A DNA stretch of 8,553 nucleotides from Gammaproteobacteria bacterium RIFCSPHIGHO2_02_FULL_42_13 (lineage in GTDB: Bacteria > Pseudomonadota > Gammaproteobacteria > UBA12402): the NCBI GenBank assembly GCA_001801405.1, contig MGXQ01000006.1, forward strand, positions 12,773-21,325. Reading direction: 5' to 3'. Positions 1 through 7,896 of this stretch are shown piece after piece. Numbering within the stretch: position 1 is the first letter of the stretch; each line of letters opens with the position of its first letter. A program made the position numbers and the translations under genes. The notes beneath the pieces are model-generated. The model did no database searches, was not told the origin of the DNA, and saw only the letters and a list, made by a program, of their open reading frames with translations.

Positions 1-933
1 TCCCATTAATTGCGCACGACGACCGATCCATAAAATTCGCACGACCAACACTAAATATAAAAATAATACCGATAACATGCCCACCAAACCGAGCTCTTCA
101 CCCAACACGGCAAACAAAAAATCCGTATGCGCTTCCGGTAAGTAAAATAACTTTTGAATACTGCTGCCAAGTCCCACACCAAAAATGCCGCCGCGCCCAA
201 ATGCAATCAACGACTGTGTTAATTGATAACCGGAATTAAATTGATGTGCCCACGGATTTAAAAACGTCGTCAGCCGCGCCATGCGATACGGCGAAGAAAT
301 CGCTAAAAACACAAACGCCATCACGGCCAACGCGAGCAATAAAATAAATTGCCACAACCGCGCACCGCCTAAAAATAACATGGCAAAGGCCGTGACGGCG
401 ATCACAACCGCCGCACCAAAATCGGGCTCTAACAGCAATAAAACACCGATCACACCCAACAAAATTAATGGTTTAATAAATCCACCAATATCTGCGCGCA
501 CTTCTTCTTGATGACGCACCAAATAGGAACCTAAATATAAAATAAAAGCGATTTTTACAAACTCTGACACCTGCAAGCGGAAAATACTAAAACCAATCCA
601 CCGCCGACTCCCATTAACAACATGCCCAATACCCGGCACCATCACCAACACTAACAATAATATACTGAGCAACAATATCCATCCGCTACGATCAAACCAA
701 ACCTCCGTTCGAATACGCACGATGACAAATGTCGCCCCAACACCGAGCAAGACATAAATACTTTGACGAAATAAATAATAAAAAGGTTGACCAAATTGGC
801 GTTCGGAAATCGCCATCGACGCAGACATCACCATCACCAATCCAATGATGAGTAATGCTAACACCGACAACATAAAATATTTATCAAAAACCAGCAATGA
901 TGTGGATTCCTGTCTTTTTACAATCGGTCTCAT
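1..933 (-). CDS. ftsW: FtsW, septal peptidoglycan glycosyltransferase of the SEDS family (partial, C-terminus outside window)
   Basis: This is a multi-pass inner-membrane protein that polymerises lipid II into septal glycan strands together with FtsI. I translated 311 codons from the ATG at 933-931 with no stop before the window edge; the family is usually about 370-410 aa, so the C-terminal part is missing. Visible family motifs are VMVPGIGHVVNGSRRWIGF (about residues 97-115), EPDFGAAVVI (169-178), the NPWAHQFNSGYQ loop (226-237) and LPEAHTDFLFAVLGEELG (265-282). Asp271 in the last motif matches the essential extracytoplasmic Asp of SEDS polymerases (Asp297 in E. coli FtsW). Hydrophobic segments recur throughout, as expected for a ten-helix protein. 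The start overlaps the murD stop as ATGA with only a weak Shine-Dalgarno, so translation is probably coupled to murD. RodA is the main alternative, but the dcw position favours FtsW. Confidence 0.96.
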   Translation of the reverse strand, partial: MRPIVKRQESTSLLVFDKYFMLSVLALLIIGLVMVMSASMAISERQFGQPFYYLFRQSIYVLLGVGATFVIVRIRTEVWFDRSGWILLLSILLLVLVMVPGIGHVVNGSRRWIGFSIFRLQVSEFVKIAFILYLGSYLVRHQEEVRADIGGFIKPLILLGVIGVLLLLEPDFGAAVVIAVTAFAMLFLGGARLWQFILLLALAVMAFVFLAISSPYRMARLTTFLNPWAHQFNSGYQLTQSLIAFGRGGIFGVGLGSSIQKLFYLPEAHTDFLFAVLGEELGLVGMLSVLFLYLVLVVRILWIGRRAQLMG

Positions 934-2225
934 AAGTTATTCACTGCTCGTTCAAATTCACATCCACGTTGTTTATAATTGTCGAACATATCAAAGCTTG
1001 CGCAGGCAGGAGACAGTAACACAATATCGCCAGCGCGTGCAACTTGCTCTGCTAATCTTACCGCGTCTTGCATGCTTTGCACAATGGTACTCGGTGCAAT
1101 ATCACACAGTAATTCATTGAGCTCGCCAGCCGTTTCGCCCATCAAAATCACCTGCCGCACATGCTCTGCAACCACCGGCTTCAAAGGCGAAAAATTCATA
1201 TTTTTATTCTGCCCACCGGCAATAAGAATTATTTCTTTACTGCCCAAACCCTCAATCGCCGCAATCGTCGCGCCTACATTGGTTCCTTTAGAATCATTAT
1301 ACCAACGCACATCGCAATGTTCGCGCACCAACTGACAACGATGCGCCAACCCCGTAAATATCTTGATCGTTTCTATCATCGACTGTTGATCCAGCCCCAT
1401 CGATTCGCCGAGTGCCAACGCTGCTAAAATATTTTCTACATTATGCATGCCTTGTAATTTAATTTCATCGAAGGCACATAATTTTTCTTTTCCGCGCACG
1501 ATAAAATTTTCAAAAACACCATAATCATTATTTTTCGGCGCCCCTAATGAAAAACCAATCTGCTCACATGGACTCTCTGGCCATACGCGCGCATCCGCAC
1601 GATTCACAATCGCCGTTTTACAATGATGATAAATACGTTTTTTGGCGGCCAGATAATCATCAAAATTCGCATAACGATCTAAATGATCCTCGCAAATATT
1701 CAATACGGTTGCCGCAGTCGCACGCAATGAATACGTTGTTTCCAGCTGAAAACTCGATAATTCCAACACATATAAATCAACTGTCGATTGATCCAGCAAA
1801 TCCAATACGGGCAATCCGATGTTACCTGCTACCGCCACACGCAAGCCTGCATTTTTGGCCATATCGCCCAAGAGCGTCGTCACTGTACTTTTTCCATTGG
1901 CGCCGGTAATCGCCACGATTGGCGCAGAAATTTCACGCACAAATAATTCAATATCACCAATACAGGAAATTCCTTTTTGTATCGCCGCAGCAATAACAGG
2001 TTTTTGGAGCGAAACACCGGGACTTATAATTAATCGACTGGCACGTTGAATCAAATCTTTCGATAATTCACCTAAAACAATTTCAACCTGTGGTGCGATT
2101 TTTTTTAACTCATCCAACCTGGGTGGATGCGTACGCGAATCCGTTATCGAAAATGGTACATCCTGCTTTAAAAAATAACGCGCAACCGACAAACCCGTCT
2201 GCCCTAATCCCACGATGACATTCAT
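930..2225 (-). CDS. murD: MurD, UDP-N-acetylmuramoyl-L-alanine--D-glutamate ligase
   Basis: This cytoplasmic ATP-dependent Mur ligase adds D-glutamate to UDP-MurNAc-L-Ala. The 431-aa protein has the usual three-domain plan and length. It begins with a Rossmann-like start, VGLGQTGLS (residues 5-13), which binds the UDP moiety in the family. The ATP P-loop TGANGKST is at 107-114, ELSSFQLE at 155-162, and YLAAKKRIY at 191-199, where Lys195 matches the carbamylated lysine of the family. NDSKGTN is at 310-316 and SPACASFDMFDNYKQRG at 405-421. The ATG at 2225 leaves a short N-terminus directly before the glycine-rich motif, and I see no better in-frame ATG upstream. Its own ribosome binding site is weak (GAGA), and the start overlaps the stop of an 11-codon mini-ORF. 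It ends in an ATGA overlap with ftsW. Confidence 0.97.
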   Translation of the reverse strand: MNVIVGLGQTGLSVARYFLKQDVPFSITDSRTHPPRLDELKKIAPQVEIVLGELSKDLIQRASRLIISPGVSLQKPVIAAAIQKGISCIGDIELFVREISAPIVAITGANGKSTVTTLLGDMAKNAGLRVAVAGNIGLPVLDLLDQSTVDLYVLELSSFQLETTYSLRATAATVLNICEDHLDRYANFDDYLAAKKRIYHHCKTAIVNRADARVWPESPCEQIGFSLGAPKNNDYGVFENFIVRGKEKLCAFDEIKLQGMHNVENILAALALGESMGLDQQSMIETIKIFTGLAHRCQLVREHCDVRWYNDSKGTNVGATIAAIEGLGSKEIILIAGGQNKNMNFSPLKPVVAEHVRQVILMGETAGELNELLCDIAPSTIVQSMQDAVRLAEQVARAGDIVLLSPACASFDMFDNYKQRGCEFERAVNNL

Positions 2226-2257
2226 AATAAATCTCGATAAAAAAGTTTCGCCATCAT
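2222..2257 (-). other. Mini-ORF bridging mraY and murD (possible translational coupling peptide)
   Basis: An 11-codon ORF, MMAKLFYRDLL, fills the mraY-murD gap. Its first ATG shares one base with the mraY stop (TAATG), and its TGA stop lies inside the ATGA that contains the murD start. Both kinds of overlap are classic termination-reinitiation arrangements, and murD itself has only a weak Shine-Dalgarno. It could carry ribosomes from mraY to murD without a functional peptide. It may equally be chance, since the stretch is only 36 nt and no conservation can be judged from here. Confidence 0.3.
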
Positions 2258-3339
2258 TAACGCAACTTTAACGTCGCCAAGCCTGTCAATACCAAAATAA
2301 ATGTGATAATCCAAAATCGCACAATCACGCGCGGCTCCGGCCAACCTTTTAATTCAAAGTGATGATGAATCGGCGCCATTCTAAAAATACGCTTGCCAGT
2401 CAATTTATAAGACGCCACTTGCAAAATAACAGATAGCGCTTCAATCACAAACAAACCACCCATCCAGACCAAAATCAATTCTTGACGCACTAACAATGCA
2501 ATCGTACCAAGCACCGCACCCAAACCTAACGCGCCCACATCACCCATAAACACCTGCGCCGGATAGGTGTTAAACCAAAGAAATCCCAGGCCAGCACCTG
2601 TTAATGCGGCACAAATCACAATTAACTCACCCACGCCATAAATATAGGGAATTAACAAGTAATGGGAAAACTGAATATTACCGGTTGAATACGCAAAAAT
2701 ACCCAGCGCGCAACCGACCATGACGACCGGCAAAATCGCCAAACCATCTAACCCATCCGTTAAATTCACGGCATTGCTCGTCCCCACAATAACGATGTAA
2801 CCCCAAAAAATATAAAAAGCCCCTAATGGAATGGCAATATTTTTAAAAAATGGAATGAGTAAATTCGCCTCGATTGGCGACTGCATGGTCATATATAAAT
2901 AAGTTGTCACCGATAAAGCAACAACCGTTTGCCAAAATATTTTATTGAACGCCGATAAGCCACGCGACGTTTTATATTTTAATTTTAAATAATCATCCAG
3001 CCATCCAATGATCCCAAAACCCAACATCACAAATAAGACAACAAGCACATAATGATTATTTAAATCGCCCCATAATAACGTACTGACTGAAATCGCAATT
3101 AGAATGAGCGTGCCACCCATCGTCGGCGTCCCCGCTTTAGATAAATGTGATAAAGGGCCTTCTTTCCGGATGACTTGCCCCATTTTATGCGCACTCAAAC
3201 GCCGAATCATCGAGGGTCCAAGCACCAACGATACCACCAAAGCGGTTAACGCCGCTAAAATTGCACGCAGCGTTAAATATTGAAATACATGAAAAAAACG
3301 GTAATCCCTACTGAACCAAGCCGCTAACCATAACAACAT
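2257..3339 (-). CDS. mraY: MraY, phospho-N-acetylmuramoyl-pentapeptide transferase
   Basis: This integral membrane enzyme transfers phospho-MurNAc-pentapeptide from the UDP precursor to undecaprenyl phosphate, forming lipid I. The protein is 360 aa, the same length as E. coli MraY, with about ten hydrophobic segments. Family motifs are complete: RKEGPLSHLSKAGTPTMGG (58-76), the aspartate pair in WLDDYLK (Asp115-Asp116), NAVNLTDGLDGLA (189-201), FMGDVGALGLG with catalytic Asp267 (264-274), and MAPIHHHFELKGWPE with the triple histidine at 325-327. The ATG at 3339 has a good Shine-Dalgarno (TGAGGA, 7-nt spacer). The start lies 13 nt after the murE stop, where murF would sit in the E. coli order. 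Downstream it is joined to murD by the mini-ORF. Confidence 0.98.
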   Translation of the reverse strand: MLLWLAAWFSRDYRFFHVFQYLTLRAILAALTALVVSLVLGPSMIRRLSAHKMGQVIRKEGPLSHLSKAGTPTMGGTLILIAISVSTLLWGDLNNHYVLVVLFVMLGFGIIGWLDDYLKLKYKTSRGLSAFNKIFWQTVVALSVTTYLYMTMQSPIEANLLIPFFKNIAIPLGAFYIFWGYIVIVGTSNAVNLTDGLDGLAILPVVMVGCALGIFAYSTGNIQFSHYLLIPYIYGVGELIVICAALTGAGLGFLWFNTYPAQVFMGDVGALGLGAVLGTIALLVRQELILVWMGGLFVIEALSVILQVASYKLTGKRIFRMAPIHHHFELKGWPEPRVIVRFWIITFILVLTGLATLKLR

Positions 3340-3352
3340 AATAAAATCCTCA

Positions 3353-4804
3353 TCATTGTCTCGCTAAAAATTCTTTGACCACCTGATGATCACTAAACGC
3401 AATAACATGGTCACCAATAATTTGATAATCTTCATGTCCCTTGCCCGCAATCAACACGACATCTCCTTGTTGTGCATGACGTAACGCATATTGAATCGCT
3501 TTTTTTCGATCATGCTCTACATGTACTTTATCTAATTGTAAAAATCCTTTTTTTATGTCGCTAAATATTTTTTCTGGATCTTCCTTGCGCACATTATCAT
3601 CCGTTAAAACAACATAATCTGCAAATTGCTCAACCACTTGCGCCATCATAGGGCGCTTACCCACATCACGATCACCGCCACAACCAAATACGCAATGCAA
3701 ATCATGTTGACATAATTGACGCAAAGTCGCGAGTGTTTTTTCTAATGCATCAGGGGTATGCGCATAATCAACCACAACGATGGAATTACGTTGACTGACC
3801 ACCTGCAATCGACCCGGTACTGTCGATAATACTGAAATCGCTGCCAAACTATTTTGTATAGAATAATTCAATATCATTAACACACTCAGCACCGCCAATA
3901 AATTCGATATATTTATATTGCCAAGCAAATGACTCGTCAACTGGCCAGAACCAAACGAACCACAAACCTCAGCAACGATACCATCCATGCTCAATTGAAT
4001 ATTTTGTGCACTTATGGCCGCATCATGATGCAATCCATATCCCACTGTTTTTATTTTTTTTAGGCGATTTTTCCATTCTCTGCCGATTTCATCGTCCAAA
4101 TTTAAAACCGCCGCATGCATTCCAGACATCTCAAACAATCGATATTTCGCGTCCGCATAAAACTTCATATCATGGTGATAATCTAAATGATCACGCGTTA
4201 CATTGGTCAATACACCTATCGCCACTTTTACACCGGCCAAACGTCCCTGATCTAATGCATGCGACGACGCTTCCATCGCCACCACATCCACCCCTTGCTC
4301 ACGATACTCAAATAATAATCGTTGCAACGTAATCGCATCCGGTGTGGTACAAGTATGATTTTTCAAATCATCCGTATCGCCATGACCCAATGTCCCAATA
4401 AAAACCGCTTTTCGATTTAATTTTTTTAATGCTTGCGCTAATAAATAACAACAGGATGTTTTTCCATTTGTACCCGTCACCGCAACGACGGTTAAATCAT
4501 GCGAAGGATGATCGTAAAAACAAGAAGCAATTGCGCTCACTTTTTGCGATAACATTGGCAATGTAATAATCGGCACATCATTCTGCTCACGCACTGCAAT
4601 GGTTTCTCCATCACACACCACTGCTGCGGCACCACGCATAATCGCGTCATCAATAAATTGCCGACCATCGACTTGAGTGCCCGGATATGCAAAAAATAAA
4701 TCTCGCGGCTTGACCTGACGACTATCCAGGCATAAATCCGATAATTGAACATCGACGTCCAGCTCAATAAAATCATGTAATATTGTTTTTAATGAATGAG
4801 TCAT
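3353..4804 (-). CDS. murE: MurE, UDP-MurNAc-L-Ala-D-Glu--meso-diaminopimelate ligase
   Basis: This cytoplasmic Mur ligase adds the third residue of the stem peptide, most likely meso-diaminopimelate. The 483-aa length is normal. The N-terminal UDP-binding region holds LDSRQVKPRDLFFAYPG (26-42). The ATP P-loop GTNGKTS is at 111-117, TTPDAITLQ at 153-161, EASSHALDQGRL at 178-189, and YADAKYRLF at 216-224 with Lys220 as the likely carbamylated lysine. DYAHTPDALEKTL lies at 346-358, GGDRDVGKRP at 376-385 and GKGHE at 454-458. The substrate motif, normally DNPR in DAP-adding enzymes, reads DNVR at 403-406. Arg406, Arg379, Gly454 and Glu458, equivalents of DAP contacts in E. coli MurE, are kept, so DAP specificity remains the best call. 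The ATG at 4804 follows TAAGG with a 7-nt spacer. No MurF domain is fused to either end. Confidence 0.96.
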   Translation of the reverse strand: MTHSLKTILHDFIELDVDVQLSDLCLDSRQVKPRDLFFAYPGTQVDGRQFIDDAIMRGAAAVVCDGETIAVREQNDVPIITLPMLSQKVSAIASCFYDHPSHDLTVVAVTGTNGKTSCCYLLAQALKKLNRKAVFIGTLGHGDTDDLKNHTCTTPDAITLQRLLFEYREQGVDVVAMEASSHALDQGRLAGVKVAIGVLTNVTRDHLDYHHDMKFYADAKYRLFEMSGMHAAVLNLDDEIGREWKNRLKKIKTVGYGLHHDAAISAQNIQLSMDGIVAEVCGSFGSGQLTSHLLGNINISNLLAVLSVLMILNYSIQNSLAAISVLSTVPGRLQVVSQRNSIVVVDYAHTPDALEKTLATLRQLCQHDLHCVFGCGGDRDVGKRPMMAQVVEQFADYVVLTDDNVRKEDPEKIFSDIKKGFLQLDKVHVEHDRKKAIQYALRHAQQGDVVLIAGKGHEDYQIIGDHVIAFSDHQVVKEFLARQ

Positions 4805-4860
4805 TATTTACCTTACTGATCTGTTGTGCTGAACGCATTATGCACGAAATCGCTCACTCT

Positions 4861-6546
4861 TTAAACAGAAACTTGCCCGCTCGTCAGCTTATCCGACGGC
4901 ACATTCAAGAAATGCAAAGCCCCTGACATAACGGCCGAAAAAGCTGGCGCCGCCACATCTGCCCCATAATGCGATTTATGCGGCTTTCGAATCACAACTG
5001 CCACAACAAGCTGTGGATCGCTCACCGGCGCAATCCCTACAAATGAAGAATTCACATTTCGCCAATTATATCCATGCTGTCCCGCAACATATGCCGTACC
5101 TGTTTTGCCAGCCACCCGATAATCCTTGAGCCGCGCTTTAAACCCTGTCCCATCATTCGTCACCACCGACTCCAACATCGCCAACATGGATTTCGCCGCT
5201 TTCTCATCCATCGCTCTCGAACAGGTGACAGCGGTATCGCGCTTTAAAAAAGTCAGAGGACAATGTAACCCATCATTCGCAACAATTTCATACGCTTGTG
5301 CTAATTGTATCGGCGTAATCGAAATGCCATAACCAAATGCTAACGTCGCTAGCGCAAATGGATGCCACTGCTGCGGATAAAAGAACTTGCCAGCGCTTTC
5401 CCCTGGAAAACCATCTTGTGGTTGATCGCCAAAACCAACGCGACGCAATAAATCAATAAAATGTTCGGGCGGCAAGGATAATGTCATCTGTGTAACACCC
5501 ACATTACTCGATTTTTGCAAGACTTGTGTCACAGTAATATCACCATTATTCTCTTCATCACGCACGATATTTTTTTCAACTTTAAAATATCCAGGCGCAG
5601 TATGAATAATGCTGTTCGCCGTATATTTTCCGCTGTCCAATGCGCTCGCGATACTAAAAGTTTTCATCGTCGAACCCGGCTCAAACATGTCCGTTTCTGC
5701 AGCATTGCGCATCGATTTATTTTTTTTTGTCACACGTTGATTCGAATTAAAAGAAGGGTAATTCGTCATCGCCAGAATTTCGCCTGTTTTTGGATTCAAC
5801 ACAACAATGGTACCTGACTCTGCATCATATTCTTTCACGGTACTCGCCAAGACACTATAAGCCAAATATTGAATACGACTATCCAAGCTCACATTCAAAT
5901 CGCGCCCCGGTTTGCCTGGCGATAGCTCCGCAATATTTGCCACCACCTGGCCATACCGATCCTTTAAAACACGTTGCTCACCTGGCTCGCCCGCCAACCA
6001 ATTATTATAAGCCAATTCTAATCCTTCTTGACCTTGATCATCTACATTAGTAAACCCTAATTCTTGCGAGGCAACCGCTCCCGTTGGATAATAACGACGA
6101 TATTCCCTTTGCAAATAAACGCCAGGAATTGCAAGCACTTGAATCTTTTGCGCCACATCGGGCGTCACACCACGCTTTAAATAAGCAAATTCTTTTGTGC
6201 TATAGCGTTTTAGTAGATCATGCATTTGCGCTACAGAAATGCCGAGCGCCTTTGTTAATGGCAAAATATTGTCGCGCGTATCCGGAAAATCTTTTGGATT
6301 AATCCAAACCGAATCAACGGGCGTACTAATCGCTAACGAATCCCCTCGTCGATCTAAAATCATGCCGCGATAAGCCGGCGTTTGAATCACACGCAATGAA
6401 CGCGCATTTCCTTGTTTTAACAAGAAAGGATGATCCAGCACCGTCAAATAAACTAATCGTCCAATCAACACTCCCGTGACAAGAAAAAAAACGATTAATA
6501 TAAAATAAAAGCGCCATCGCAAAAAAGAGCTTGGCTTATCGTTCAC
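4861..6546 (-). CDS. ftsI: FtsI (PBP3), septal peptidoglycan transpeptidase
   Basis: This class B penicillin-binding protein crosslinks septal peptidoglycan and partners FtsW. The 561-aa protein has a short cytoplasmic N-terminus, one membrane anchor (about 12-36), a pedestal domain starting with the family stretch YRGMILDRRGDSLA (59-72), and a C-terminal transpeptidase domain. Catalytic motifs are all present: STMK with nucleophile Ser292 and Lys295, SSN at 346-348, and KTGT at 481-484. The start is GTG at 6546-6544, overlapping the ftsL TGA as GTGA. The N-terminus begins NDKPSSFLRWRFYF, which fits a short tail before the anchor. An A9 run lies in the coding strand at residues 273-276, just before the active-site Ser region. 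A 56-nt gap with no clear terminator separates it from murE. FtsI, not PBP2, is favoured by the position after ftsL. Confidence 0.97.
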   Translation of the reverse strand: MNDKPSSFLRWRFYFILIVFFLVTGVLIGRLVYLTVLDHPFLLKQGNARSLRVIQTPAYRGMILDRRGDSLAISTPVDSVWINPKDFPDTRDNILPLTKALGISVAQMHDLLKRYSTKEFAYLKRGVTPDVAQKIQVLAIPGVYLQREYRRYYPTGAVASQELGFTNVDDQGQEGLELAYNNWLAGEPGEQRVLKDRYGQVVANIAELSPGKPGRDLNVSLDSRIQYLAYSVLASTVKEYDAESGTIVVLNPKTGEILAMTNYPSFNSNQRVTKKNKSMRNAAETDMFEPGSTMKTFSIASALDSGKYTANSIIHTAPGYFKVEKNIVRDEENNGDITVTQVLQKSSNVGVTQMTLSLPPEHFIDLLRRVGFGDQPQDGFPGESAGKFFYPQQWHPFALATLAFGYGISITPIQLAQAYEIVANDGLHCPLTFLKRDTAVTCSRAMDEKAAKSMLAMLESVVTNDGTGFKARLKDYRVAGKTGTAYVAGQHGYNWRNVNSSFVGIAPVSDPQLVVAVVIRKPHKSHYGADVAAPAFSAVMSGALHFLNVPSDKLTSGQVSV

Positions 6547-6878
6547 AAATTATTTACCACCACTATCGATTTATCTCCTGGCATTACCATGCCAAATTGC
6601 CTTGTCGCAATCTGTTGAATACGCGTTTGCGCCGTCCACGCACCTTCTTCTAATAACAATTGACTCCAAGAAATATGTAACTGCTCGCGCGCCATTTGCA
6701 TCGTTTGCAACTGACCCATCAAACGTCGATTAGAATCTTTTACATAAATCAACCCTAACGCCGATACCAACACCGCCACCAATAAAACAATAGCAATAAC
6801 ATTTTCACTAAAGGGTAATTGCCAAGATATCGCTCGCGATAGAGGCGATGTTTGTAACGTTCTTACTGCAACATTCAT
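6543..6878 (-). CDS. ftsL: FtsL, bitopic divisome protein
   Basis: FtsL is a small inner-membrane protein that forms a complex with FtsB and FtsQ and helps activate FtsWI. The 111-aa product shows the expected plan: a cytoplasmic tail of about 25 residues, one transmembrane helix at about 27-46, then a periplasmic stretch of coiled-coil character (about 47-78). It ends with the family-like segment LLLEEGAWTAQTRIQQIATR followed by FGMVMPGDKSIVVV (95-108), the last part typical of FtsL. The ATG at 6878 overlaps the rsmH TGA as ATGA and has a GGAG Shine-Dalgarno with an 8-nt spacer inside the rsmH end. It overlaps ftsI by 4 nt at its own end. Sequence conservation in this family is low, so the call rests on topology, the C-terminal motif and position. 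Confidence 0.92.
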   Translation of the reverse strand: MNVAVRTLQTSPLSRAISWQLPFSENVIAIVLLVAVLVSALGLIYVKDSNRRLMGQLQTMQMAREQLHISWSQLLLEEGAWTAQTRIQQIATRQFGMVMPGDKSIVVVNNL

Positions 6879-7831
6879 ATCATTTTCTCCGCTATCCTTA
6901 ACACGGCGCTACGCGCTCGCGGGTTATTTTTTAATTCCGTTTTATCTGAACGCACTGTTCGCCCAATATGTTTCAATCGAGATTGAAACGCTGAATACCG
7001 TATGGGCAATCCGCGCGGGAGCTCCTCTCCCTTTTCTTCTATTTTTATAAATCGCTTCACAATACGATCTTCTAATGAATGAAAGCTAATCACAACTAAA
7101 CGACCGTGGGTCGACAAAATATCCACGCAATCCTTCAAACCTTCACGCAATTCTTCTAATTCTCTATTAATGAAAATACGAATCGCTTGAAAACTTCGCG
7201 TTGCCGGATGTTTATGCTTTTCTCTAAAAGGCACTGCCTTTTCAATTAAAGTCGCTAATTGTTTCGTTGTTTTAACCGGTGCTTGCTTGCGCGTCTCCAC
7301 AATCGCCTGTGCAATACGCCGAGCAAAGCGTTCTTCTCCATATGTTTTTAAAACTTCGGTCAACTCAGATTCTTCAACTTGGGCAATCCAAGTGGACGCA
7401 TCTAAATGACTGGTCGTATCCATACGCATATCTAATGGTCCATCAGTCAAAAAACTAAAACCCCTCGCAGGGGTATCTAACTGCGGCGAAGAAACGCCCA
7501 AATCCAATAAAATACCGTTCACACAACCGATTAAATCTTCTTCTTTTATCCAATCGATCAAACGAATCAAAGATTCATGTCGAATACTGACTCGCTGATC
7601 ATGATCAAACAATCGATGCGCTTCGTGGATGGCTTCTGGATCTTTATCCATCACCAACAACCGCCCACTCGAAGACAATTTTTTTAAAATTGCCATGGCA
7701 TGACCGCCGCGACCAAATGTCCCGTCGATATAAACCCCATCAGGACGAATCGCTAATCCGTCAATCGCTTGTGTCAACAAAACTGGTTGATGTTGCATCG
7801 TCCCATTCACTGTTGTATGTTTTAAAAACAT
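6875..7831 (-). CDS. rsmH: RsmH (MraW), 16S rRNA m4C1402 N4-methyltransferase
   Basis: RsmH uses S-adenosylmethionine to methylate N4 of C1402 (E. coli numbering) in the 16S rRNA decoding centre. The protein is 318 aa from the first ATG. Visible motifs are HQPVLLTQAIDGL (14-26), the SAM-binding stretch YIDGTFGRGGHA (34-45), DKDPEAI (62-68), DLGVSSPQLD (110-119), HPATRSFQAIRIFINRELE (208-226), ISFHSLEDRIVKRF (248-261) and NPRARSAVLR (303-312). The ATG at 7831 is chosen because AGGGA lies 8 nt upstream, though Met12 (7798) would give 307 aa and a start closer to typical family members. The Shine-Dalgarno of the first ATG lies in a predicted hairpin loop. A 137-nt gap separates this gene from mraZ, much longer than in E. 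coli, and the gene ends in an ATGA overlap with ftsL. Confidence 0.97.
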   Translation of the reverse strand: MFLKHTTVNGTMQHQPVLLTQAIDGLAIRPDGVYIDGTFGRGGHAMAILKKLSSSGRLLVMDKDPEAIHEAHRLFDHDQRVSIRHESLIRLIDWIKEEDLIGCVNGILLDLGVSSPQLDTPARGFSFLTDGPLDMRMDTTSHLDASTWIAQVEESELTEVLKTYGEERFARRIAQAIVETRKQAPVKTTKQLATLIEKAVPFREKHKHPATRSFQAIRIFINRELEELREGLKDCVDILSTHGRLVVISFHSLEDRIVKRFIKIEEKGEELPRGLPIRYSAFQSRLKHIGRTVRSDKTELKNNPRARSAVLRIAEKMI

Positions 7832-7833
7832 AT

Positions 7834-7849
7834 GCTACGTCCCTGTAGC
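7834..7849 (-). promoter_or_regulatory. rsmH ribosome binding site displayed in a hairpin loop
   Basis: In the transcript, GCTAC-AGGGAC-GTAGC gives a 5-bp perfect stem with a 6-nt loop. The loop contains AGGGA, the Shine-Dalgarno for the rsmH ATG, which begins 8 nt after it. The stem ends two bases before the start codon. Such a stem could either present the site or slow initiation. The pairing is seen in the sequence; any regulatory effect is inferred. Confidence 0.5.
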
Positions 7850-7896
7850 GTGACTCAAGCACATTACTTAAGTCGTTACATCCGTGTTCAGTGGAT

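Noticed and set aside
281..511. A plus-strand open frame opposite ftsW
   Set aside because: It is low-complexity (Asn, Lys, Ala and Thr rich) and lies antisense to conserved FtsW motifs, so it is a shadow frame.
4805..4860. The ftsI-murE gap as a possible terminator or promoter site
   Set aside because: I found no stable hairpin with a T-run and no good -35/-10 pair, only a plain murE ribosome binding site.
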